In this document: positions 15,164-22,671 of the stretch, piece after piece | Layout of the letters: every line of letters starts with the position of its first letter | How positions within the stretch are numbered: position 1 is the stretch's first letter | IMG/VR virus record: IMGVR_UViG_3300042482_000284 | Span: 1 to 23,554 of that record | Source: a virus | DNA: 23,554 bases | Reading direction: 5' to 3' (one strand) | Notes under the pieces: generated by a model | Database searches by the model: none | Seen by the model: the letters and a program-made list of their open reading frames with translations, nothing else | What the model was told of the DNA's origin: nothing | Program-made: the position numbers and the translations under genes

Positions 15164-17869
15164 TTACACCGTTATATATTTTGTAATTTTATTTGATGAT
15201 AAATCTTTAATTATAGTAACATTTGCTGTATGCGATACATTGCCGCTTGGGTTTAATGTAGTTGTAAAATATAATCTATTACCTGAAATTGCGTTTATTT
15301 CTATCGGGGAATTATTTCCTATAGTTATAGAATCGCCAATGCCTATAAATGTATTCATTGAATATTTAGTATCCGAATAATTATTATTACTAGTTATAAT
15401 AATACTATTAGAAACAGTATATCCACTGTAAATATTAGGGAATTTATATTGTATAGAATCATTTAATTGAATTCTATTATTGTCAGTATCAATATTATTA
15501 ATTGTTGAGTAAATACTACAATTAGTATCACCAATAATAGATATATTTGAATTGACTGTAAATAGAGTATCTATATCAACATTTGCATAAATATTTATTG
15601 TATTTGAGAAATTAATAGCAGTATTGTCATTTTGTTTAACTAGTGTAGAAATACCAAGTATAGGAATTCCTGTATATACAACCGAATTAGAAGAAATATT
15701 AAAAGATGATTCTGATTTTAATAAATTTCGAGTAATAAGTTGAGTTCCAATTGGGTGCAATAAATTTTTAATTATATCTTTATATGAATCATAATCTTTT
15801 TCTGCAGTTAAAATATATGTAAAATAATTATATACGTCGCTTTGTAATACTGAGTGCGCAGAAGGTTGTCCATCTGTATTTAAATATCTTCCTTCATCAA
15901 AAATTAATCCATCTAAAAACTTAGCAGTAGCTTTTGCTGAGCCGTCGCCAAATATTTTTATGCCATTTTTATATGTTGTAGTTGTATAATCCGATTGTAA
16001 CTGTATTACAGATACTGTACTTTCAGTTGTAGTATTATACACATTACAAGATGTTACTCCAGAAATAGCTCCTCTATAATCATATACTCTAATAGAAAAT
16101 ACTTGTTCGCTAGTTTCTGGATTAAAATAAATTGATGAAACTGATCCTATTTTACCATAAAATGATGGAGTTTCTAAATTACCTTGATATACAATACATG
16201 TATCCGGATTAATACTTTCTACTGCTGTTCCAGTTATAACTATATCTTGTACTCTTAATGAAACATTAGGAGTAGAAACATAATCTTCGCCATTATCAAT
16301 TAGTGAAATTTTAGTAATAGCTCCAATTCTATCAGTTTCTAATGTATACTCAACACCAGTTCCTAATATAGCCGGAATGGTTAATATAGAATTAGATCCT
16401 GTTGCCGATGCAACATTAACTGTTGGTAAATTTGCATTTTTATATCCCATACCCCCAATACTATATGGATTATTTGTGTTATAATAATATTCAACAGCTG
16501 TTATTGATCCATTAGCGTTAACAGATTTAATTCTTGCGTATGCAAAATTTCCGTCGCCTCCTAAAATATTGATAGTATCATTTGTAGTATAGTCTCGCCC
16601 ACCATTAATTATATCTATAGGAGCTAAAATTCCAAGATCATCAATATCTTGTCTATATGCGTTTAATGTGTTTGCATTAAACGAAGAATGAAATTCTAAT
16701 AAAGGAGGAGATTCATATCCACCGCCGCCATTTCTAACTGTTACTGCAGTAATTGGATATGTTGTATATGCTAGATAAGAAAAACAATTTTTTAATTGTG
16801 TATTGGCGTTTGCTGTACGAGAGAAATTAAAATTATTTGCTCCCAATGTAATAGTATAATTATCTTCAATACAATCATTTGTAACATATCCAACATTTGC
16901 TGGACGAGAATCATCTACTAATGATATAATACAAAGAGCATTTGTATCAACATTTCCATCAGATTTTATAACTTGTATTTCTGAATTAGGATATGTTCTG
17001 AATCCATATCCGCTTTTTGTTATTACAACTTTTTGTATTTGCCCTGACGTTACTTCAGATACAATCGCAGAAGCTCCAATAGGGTTTTCAGTAATTGGAC
17101 TAAATCCATTAGTAAGAACTACTGGGTCTCCAACTTTATAATATTTTCCTCTTCTAGTAGGAGTTATAGTTATATTAGATAAAGAACCTATAATTTTAGA
17201 AGTTAACGTTACTGCTCCTTCTGGAGGAGATATATCATATTTTACATATTTTCCATTTAAAAAATATACATCTTTATTATTATTATCTAATACTCTAATA
17301 GTTTCCGCAGATGAAAATACTCTTTCAATATTACTTAAATAGATTTGGGTAAATTTACCATTAATTTTACTTTTTTCAACAACGCCAATAGATTTAGAAG
17401 TTTCGCCAAATATTTTAAAATTGTTTATATTTAAAAAAGCTGGGTCTATTGATTTTATTTTAATTGATTTTGGTACAATCCATTTACCGTCACTAGGTTT
17501 TAATATAAAATCGCTAGTTGCATATACTTCTACGTTGGTATTATATAATGCTCTAAATAAAAATTTAAATGAATCTGGAATACCTTTAGATTTATATAAT
17601 TCTTTAATTATTTTTAATAGTTTTATTTTATCGGCTGCAATTGTATCAACATTAGGAAAATAAGGAAGAAAATCAGCTGCATAATATGCATAAAATTCTT
17701 GAAATCCGGAATCAATATCTAATTTATCTCCAAATCCATAAATATCATAGGTATCATCAAACCATTGATAGTATGCATCAAAAAATTCAATAAATCTAGA
17801 ATATGATGGATCATCCTTAATAAATGCAGGAAGTTTTGAATCGAAAATTGTAGAATATCTATTTGACAT
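15164..17869 (-). CDS. 7: Baseplate wedge protein gp7-like, 901 residues
   Basis: The ATG at 17869 overlaps the gene 6 stop as TAATG. Residues 22-110 (DPSYSRFIEFFDAYYQWF and SKGIPDSFKFLFRALYNTNVEV) correspond to the C-terminal third of T4 gp7 (FEAFCEAYIQYLSDGYG and TKGIEASYKFLFKVLYNEEVEI). Near residues 690-710, YKDIIKNLLHPIGTQLI parallels T4 gp7 KSDVIRFVHPVGFGFIAI. The long N-terminal beta part of T4 gp7 is missing. Instead, residues ~230-540 hold four or five Gly-rich beta modules (VRNGGGGYESPP, IINGGRDYTTND, LIDNGEDYVSTP), and ~710-901 is an Asn/Ile/Thr-rich beta tail. gp7 connects the wedge core to gp8 and the periphery. The start fits the homology because the match begins almost at residue 1. 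Confidence 0.82.
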   Translation of the reverse strand: MSNRYSTIFDSKLPAFIKDDPSYSRFIEFFDAYYQWFDDTYDIYGFGDKLDIDSGFQEFYAYYAADFLPYFPNVDTIAADKIKLLKIIKELYKSKGIPDSFKFLFRALYNTNVEVYATSDFILKPSDGKWIVPKSIKIKSIDPAFLNINNFKIFGETSKSIGVVEKSKINGKFTQIYLSNIERVFSSAETIRVLDNNNKDVYFLNGKYVKYDISPPEGAVTLTSKIIGSLSNITITPTRRGKYYKVGDPVVLTNGFSPITENPIGASAIVSEVTSGQIQKVVITKSGYGFRTYPNSEIQVIKSDGNVDTNALCIISLVDDSRPANVGYVTNDCIEDNYTITLGANNFNFSRTANANTQLKNCFSYLAYTTYPITAVTVRNGGGGYESPPLLEFHSSFNANTLNAYRQDIDDLGILAPIDIINGGRDYTTNDTINILGGDGNFAYARIKSVNANGSITAVEYYYNTNNPYSIGGMGYKNANLPTVNVASATGSNSILTIPAILGTGVEYTLETDRIGAITKISLIDNGEDYVSTPNVSLRVQDIVITGTAVESINPDTCIVYQGNLETPSFYGKIGSVSSIYFNPETSEQVFSIRVYDYRGAISGVTSCNVYNTTTESTVSVIQLQSDYTTTTYKNGIKIFGDGSAKATAKFLDGLIFDEGRYLNTDGQPSAHSVLQSDVYNYFTYILTAEKDYDSYKDIIKNLLHPIGTQLITRNLLKSESSFNISSNSVVYTGIPILGISTLVKQNDNTAINFSNTINIYANVDIDTLFTVNSNISIIGDTNCSIYSTINNIDTDNNRIQLNDSIQYKFPNIYSGYTVSNSIIITSNNNYSDTKYSMNTFIGIGDSITIGNNSPIEINAISGNRLYFTTTLNPSGNVSHTANVTIIKDLSSNKITKYITV

Positions 17870-19905
17870 TAAACTTTAGGCTTTATATTAATAGTTATTG
17901 ACGTATTGTCCATAATATCTAACGTTATTATTTTATCTTGAGTAGAAGATATAATCGTAGATTCCGGTGTAACTGTAATCGAGAATTGACCTAATAGATT
18001 ATTTATATTGTATGGATTAAAACTTGTTAGCGTTACTATACCAGTAGTATAATTTATTTGTCCAATATTATCTTGAAGAATAGTTTTTATATTATTTGAA
18101 TAATAATAACTTCTTAATTTAATTGTATTACCGCTTAATATAGGAACAAGAAGAGCATCAGAACCTCCTCCGCCGCTTACAACAGCAACAGCTTGCGTAT
18201 AATTTAATCCAGGAGTTGTAATTGTTACTGAAGTTACAACTCCATTAGTAACTTCAGCCGTTGCTATAGCTCCGGTCCCATCTCCGAATATAGTAACAGA
18301 TGGAACTGATGTATATCCGCTACCGCCACTAATAATTTGGATAGATTCTATTGTGTTGTATATAGCAGGAGATTCTTCTATTTTAACATTTTGTATAATA
18401 TTTCCATTTGTATCTAAGTAATCAAAATAATCGCTATCTAATGTACCTTTAGATAAGACTGATTCAAATTTAAATTCGTGCGTATTAATTGTATTAAAAA
18501 TAGGTAAAAATCTTTTTTGTAAAGAAACAGTTGATTCGCAAGTTATAATAGATGCATCAATATTTTTTATTGTAGTTATTAGATTAGGTAAGATAAATAC
18601 GGAATCGAATGTATTTAACGTTGTATTACAAAAATCTAATATTGCCAACTTTAAAAGGCTAGATAATTGAACAGCATCATAAATAGATCTATTTTTATCA
18701 AAATAAATGTTAGAAGATAATTTTAAAAATGTATAATCAACGTCAACTATTTCAGGAATAATTGTAATAACGCTAAATGGTCTAATATATTCATTAATTA
18801 ATCTGTATTTCTGTGAAGCAGATAAACTATATCCGCCATTGGGTTTAATACAAATAAACATTTTACCGAATTGTTTAGGAGTCATATCTTCTCCTCCCCA
18901 AACATTAACTGATTGAATTGGTAAAATTGGATTATCTCTTTTTAATAATTCAAGATAATCTGATTTAGTAACAGCTCGATTTTGGGAAGCATATGCTTTT
19001 GGAGCTGAGAATTTAATAGATTGAATCGATTCCCTTTCTTGTCCGCCAGAAGCAACTTCTGTAACATCAATTTTATTTGACTCGCCGGCAACATTATCCA
19101 TTAATATAAATTTATATGCACCATTAGGAGCTTCACCTTTAGTAGTCAAATATTCAACAGTAATAACGTTTCCAGTTGTTAATGATTTACCTAAAACGCC
19201 ATCTCCAAAATATATTTCAAAATTACCATTTAATGCTTCTTGTAAAAAATAAACTTGCGAAGTATTATCTAAAGTTAAATGATTAGAAGCTAATTCAAAT
19301 TTATTAAAAACAGTTGACTGTGAATTATCATAAACTAAAACTGTTAATGTTGTAGTATCAACATCTGTATCTGGTATAGTAAATGTTGACGTCGAATTTT
19401 GTATCATATTAACATCAAATGTATATTTTACTAGTTGTCCTTGATATACTGGAATACTATAAAATTGAGCAACTCCATTACTTGTTGTAGTTGTTATTGC
19501 ATCTAAAGTTACGAACGAGTAATTAGTATTATCTATTGCTTGAGAGTAGAATTTTGTATATTTTGGGATATTTACGTCTGGTGCAGATACGCCATTAAAT
19601 TTAATATTTAACGATGCTTTTGCAGCTCTTCTAGAAGAAGGAGTATAATTTAATAATTTTGCATGAGATACTGTAGAACTTCTTTTTACAGCTGTATCTA
19701 AAAATGATTCGTTGGCAACCATGTTTAGATAATATGCATTATAATGTGTATTATATGCTAATAAATCTAATACTGTAGATATAACTGAACTTTCGAAGTC
19801 ATAATCAAAAATTTTATCCTGACCTCGTAAATAATCTTTAAAATTATTTTTAATTGCATCAAAATCTAATTCTGCAATATTAACTGATGAATTGGCACTA
19901 GCCAT
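17869..19905 (-). CDS. 6: Baseplate wedge protein gp6
   Basis: This encodes 678 residues, close to T4 gp6 (660). The N-terminus (LDFDAIKNNFKDYLRGQ, then a segment with LDLLAYNTHYNAYYLNMVANE) and the central VNVWGGEDMTPKQFGKMFI at about residue 335 are typical of T4-like gp6, a relative of the baseplate J family. gp6 forms the inner wedge ring that changes conformation when the baseplate switches. Residues ~523-592 carry one Gly-rich beta module (SGGSGYTSVPSVTIFGDGTG, then VVTSVTITTPGLNYTQ) absent from T4 gp6. The ATG at 19905 follows AAAAGGATTTAGGGG in a 30-bp gap after gene 25. The gene overlaps gene 7 as TAATG. Confidence 0.92.
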   Translation of the reverse strand: MASANSSVNIAELDFDAIKNNFKDYLRGQDKIFDYDFESSVISTVLDLLAYNTHYNAYYLNMVANESFLDTAVKRSSTVSHAKLLNYTPSSRRAAKASLNIKFNGVSAPDVNIPKYTKFYSQAIDNTNYSFVTLDAITTTTSNGVAQFYSIPVYQGQLVKYTFDVNMIQNSTSTFTIPDTDVDTTTLTVLVYDNSQSTVFNKFELASNHLTLDNTSQVYFLQEALNGNFEIYFGDGVLGKSLTTGNVITVEYLTTKGEAPNGAYKFILMDNVAGESNKIDVTEVASGGQERESIQSIKFSAPKAYASQNRAVTKSDYLELLKRDNPILPIQSVNVWGGEDMTPKQFGKMFICIKPNGGYSLSASQKYRLINEYIRPFSVITIIPEIVDVDYTFLKLSSNIYFDKNRSIYDAVQLSSLLKLAILDFCNTTLNTFDSVFILPNLITTIKNIDASIITCESTVSLQKRFLPIFNTINTHEFKFESVLSKGTLDSDYFDYLDTNGNIIQNVKIEESPAIYNTIESIQIISGGSGYTSVPSVTIFGDGTGAIATAEVTNGVVTSVTITTPGLNYTQAVAVVSGGGGSDALLVPILSGNTIKLRSYYYSNNIKTILQDNIGQINYTTGIVTLTSFNPYNINNLLGQFSITVTPESTIISSTQDKIITLDIMDNTSITINIKPKV

Positions 19906-19932
19906 TATTTATCCCCTAAATCCTTTTAATAT

Positions 19933-19940
19933 TATTTATC
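19933..19940 (-). promoter_or_regulatory. Weak late-promoter-like octamer before gene 6
   Basis: The minus strand reads GATAAATA, one mismatch from TATAAATA, overlapping the gene 25 stop and 27 nt before the gene 6 ATG. The layout mimics the stronger site before the tail fibre. Support is positional only. Confidence 0.25.
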
Positions 19941-20340
19941 TTAGTCTAGATAAAATAAAATCTGCTGTAAATGGTTCGACTAAATTTTCTATATAAAATG
20001 TGATTGTTACTTGATAAACATTATAATCATACAATGCTTCAACATCAACTGATTGTAGAGTAACTCTTTTGTCGAAATTTCGTATAACATATTCTACTTC
20101 TTTTGATAATGCCGAAGTAGTAATTGGAGACATTGGTTCAAATAATAATTTTCTTAAATTTGACCCGTAATCCGGTTTAAATGGTTTTTCATAATAATTT
20201 GTTAGCAATAAATTTTTTAATGCTCTAGATACAGCAACTTCCCCTATAGATAACATTAAATCTTTTTTTGCTGGATGCGGTTGGAAAGTTAAATCCAAAT
20301 CTACATATCCACTGAAATTTTTTATAGTATTAGTTGCCAT
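19936..20340 (-). CDS. 25: Baseplate wedge protein gp25
   Basis: This encodes 134 residues, matching T4 gp25 (132). YEKPFKPDYGSNLRKLLFEP at residues 50-69 is the conserved core of the gp25/TssE family, including the EP of the EPR-type motif that contacts the sheath. The C-terminus (YQVTITFYIENLVEPFTADF, then LSRLR) is also typical. gp25 joins the gp6-gp7 core to the first sheath ring and starts sheath assembly. The ATG is 1 bp after the gene 5 stop and lacks a clear ribosome site, so it is probably translated by coupling. Confidence 0.93.
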   Translation of the reverse strand: MATNTIKNFSGYVDLDLTFQPHPAKKDLMLSIGEVAVSRALKNLLLTNYYEKPFKPDYGSNLRKLLFEPMSPITTSALSKEVEYVIRNFDKRVTLQSVDVEALYDYNVYQVTITFYIENLVEPFTADFILSRLR

Positions 20341-20341
20341 A

Positions 20342-21325
20342 TTAGTTTAAGTTTATTGATGAACCTTTAATATTAGTTGCTCCACCACTTGTTTGGTTTA
20401 TAGTTCCAGCAACAGTTGTTGTCATATTTCCATTAATCGTCATAGTATAATTTCCATCAATAGTAGTATCACAATTTCCAATAATATAAACTTTATTACT
20501 CCCCTCAATAGTCACTGAACAATCTCCAGATATTGAAACTTTATCATTATTTAATATAACTGTATATTTATCCTTAACAATCTTCTCGACCTGTGAACCA
20601 TCTGGATGGGTCTCAGAGAACGTTCCACTTCTATGATACATATGTATACGTTCAGCTCCAGGCGTATCGTCAAGCTCAAAATAATGTCCTGATTCAGTGC
20701 TTACAACTTGATTATATGGATAAGTTGTTTTATATGGAGAATTAGGTTCTGTCCAAGCAGTTGTACCTTTTGGTCCTTTAGCTGCTTTTACTGAATCATT
20801 TTTAGTTTTAATAATAGTATTTTCGATACCTTCATTTCTAGATAATCGACTGGTTGTTGGTTCATGTAATCTATTTGGATAAGAATTAGCTGAGGGAGCT
20901 TCAGTAATTACTGCTCCGCCTGCTTTGCTATAATCAACCGATTTAACTTTTCTAGGAGCAGATTTTAATTGCTCTTCAGTTCGTGGATCGGTATATCCTT
21001 TTTCAGCATCAGAAGAATCTTCTGGAATACCATGAAACATACCCATAATAATTGGAAATTGTGTTCCATTACCATCCATAAAGAATCCCATCACAAAATC
21101 GCCTTCTTTTAATGTAGTGGGAGTCGAAGCAGAACCATTAATGGAAAATAGGGGTTGAGCCCATGGTAATGTATTGGTTGGAACTTTTGCTTTAGTTGAT
21201 TCATGTAATCCTTGGATTCTAACTCTACATCTTCCAAGATTAAGGGGATCCATTCTATCCTCGACTACCCCAATCCACCAAACAAATCCATTATGTCCAA
21301 TGAAATTTCCTCTTTTTGCGCTCAT
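20342..21325 (-). CDS. 5: Baseplate hub/spike protein gp5 without lysozyme domain
   Basis: The chosen start is ATG at 21325, forming TAATG with the upstream stop and with GGAAGGG 9 nt before it. An in-frame TTG at 21343 would add only six residues and sits on that ribosome site. Product: 327 residues. Residues 10-100 are the OB-fold (WIGVVEDRMDPLNLGRCRVR, close to T4 gp5). Residues 209-245 (ESGHYFELDDTPGAERIHMY, then HRSGTFSETHPDGS) are the VgrG/gp5-type segment. Residues 250-327 have the eight-residue repeats of the beta-helical needle (SISGDCSV, TIEGSNKV, TIDGNYTM, TINGNMTT). T4 gp5 (575 residues) has a lysozyme between these parts; here only ~110 linker residues remain and no lysozyme motif is seen. 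Peptidoglycan digestion must therefore come from another protein or be unnecessary. Confidence 0.93.
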   Translation of the reverse strand: MSAKRGNFIGHNGFVWWIGVVEDRMDPLNLGRCRVRIQGLHESTKAKVPTNTLPWAQPLFSINGSASTPTTLKEGDFVMGFFMDGNGTQFPIIMGMFHGIPEDSSDAEKGYTDPRTEEQLKSAPRKVKSVDYSKAGGAVITEAPSANSYPNRLHEPTTSRLSRNEGIENTIIKTKNDSVKAAKGPKGTTAWTEPNSPYKTTYPYNQVVSTESGHYFELDDTPGAERIHMYHRSGTFSETHPDGSQVEKIVKDKYTVILNNDKVSISGDCSVTIEGSNKVYIIGNCDTTIDGNYTMTINGNMTTTVAGTINQTSGGATNIKGSSINLN

Positions 21326-22671
21326 TATCTTACACCCTTCCAACCTGCATCAGAATTATCAAAATCTTTAAATTTATTTGGATATGAATCTTTACAAAGT
21401 TCCAATACTGTTAAAAATCTATTTTCTTGATTTAGTATATGCCTAACAGCAGTAACAAGATATCTACCCGAATAAAATGGATCAGATTTTTTCTCTTTGC
21501 TATTAGGATTATTATAACTTATCTCTGGTTTATTAAATTCAACAATTTTACCAACAGTCATTTCTACATCACCGGCAACAACAAGTTTTATTCTATTTGA
21601 CCACATTAAAGCCATTTGGGCAGATCTAATAGAAGTTGTTTCTTCTGGTCTATGTTCATTAACTTGAATTTCTTTATCTTTAATATATTTATTTTCGCTT
21701 TGGCCAGAGGTTGAAACTACAAATTTAACAGCACCAGCTGTTTGACTTAACAAATCTCCTTTTCTATTTGTAGCTGAATTTGGTATTGGCGCTTTATCTA
21801 AAGATTGCACGTTTTGAATATATTTGGTATAATCATAATTACTTTCGCCAAATTTCAATCTTAATGGATCGATTGTTATTGTTTTGCTTGCCATTGCTCC
21901 ACTTTTTACTGCAGATACAGAATCAAATGAGCCAACTGACTCAAATGCAATAACGTTGACAAATTCTTTCGTTAAATCTGTAACTAAATCTTTTTTTAAA
22001 TTCTTTTCTTCGTACTGATATTTTCTGAATATCGGCTGTTTATATAAATTTAATACGGATTTAAAATTAAATCCAGTTTTATCTTCATAAAATAGATAAA
22101 AAGCGCCAGCATTTTTATCTTGATCAGCTTGAGCAAAAGTTGTTAACCAATTAATTGCCTGTAATGGTTTTAAATTTGGAACAACTAAACTTTTCATTCC
22201 AGTAGTTTCATCGTGATTTGTAAAAAGTTTATCATCAATTTGTAAATCATTTTTAACTATATCTTTTACAATATCAAGAATTTTTGTATTTGAATATGAT
22301 TTTGATATTTTATATTGTTCATTTAACATAGCTTCTTCTGAACAAAAATGTAAAACAAAATTTTCATTAGAAGTTTTTGTTTGAGTTCTTCCGCTAACTT
22401 TATAGATTCTTAATGTTTTACTTAAAGGTTTTTCTAATCCAGGTTTATCTATCGAAACAATCAGTACCTCTTGACCTTGAAATTGAAACATTTGTATAAT
22501 ACCAATAGAATCATTAATTACTATTGCGCCATTAACGAAATTAGAAAAAATATCTTCAAAATAATTAAATTCCACAATTAAATTTTTTATATCAATAGGT
22601 GCTCCATTATTACCAACAATTTTGCAAGTTTTTATGGATACATCTTGCGAATAAAATAAACCATCAGCCAT
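21325..22671 (-). CDS. 27: Baseplate hub protein, gp27-like
   Basis: This encodes 448 residues. T4 gp27 has 391 and diverges quickly, so the call rests on weak sequence features and strong context. Residues ~15-110 form a beta-barrel-like region (IKNLIVEFNYFEDIFSNFVN, then GAIVINDS and QGQEVLIVSID), as in tube-adapter hub proteins. A helical segment follows (SNTKILDIVKDIVKNDLQID), then a second barrel with MALMWSNRIKLVVAGDVEMTV and FYSGRYLVTAVRHILNQENR. gp27 trimers adapt the sixfold tube to the threefold gp5 spike, and this gene lies directly upstream of gene 5 with a TAATG junction, fitting a stoichiometric complex. The ATG lies inside the end of gene 53 (8-bp overlap). Confidence 0.8.
   Translation of the reverse strand: MADGLFYSQDVSIKTCKIVGNNGAPIDIKNLIVEFNYFEDIFSNFVNGAIVINDSIGIIQMFQFQGQEVLIVSIDKPGLEKPLSKTLRIYKVSGRTQTKTSNENFVLHFCSEEAMLNEQYKISKSYSNTKILDIVKDIVKNDLQIDDKLFTNHDETTGMKSLVVPNLKPLQAINWLTTFAQADQDKNAGAFYLFYEDKTGFNFKSVLNLYKQPIFRKYQYEEKNLKKDLVTDLTKEFVNVIAFESVGSFDSVSAVKSGAMASKTITIDPLRLKFGESNYDYTKYIQNVQSLDKAPIPNSATNRKGDLLSQTAGAVKFVVSTSGQSENKYIKDKEIQVNEHRPEETTSIRSAQMALMWSNRIKLVVAGDVEMTVGKIVEFNKPEISYNNPNSKEKKSDPFYSGRYLVTAVRHILNQENRFLTVLELCKDSYPNKFKDFDNSDAGWKGVR
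21335..21341 (-). promoter_or_regulatory. Shine-Dalgarno that decides the gene 5 start
   Basis: GGAAGGG on the minus strand, 9 nt before ATG 21325 and inside the end of the gp27-like gene. It favours ATG 21325 over TTG 21343. Confidence 0.6.

Noticed and set aside
21343-21343. Upstream TTG start for gene 5 adding MEGCKI
   Set aside because: It is a TTG lying on the GGAAGGG ribosome site of the ATG at 21325, which also makes a TAATG junction like others in this operon.
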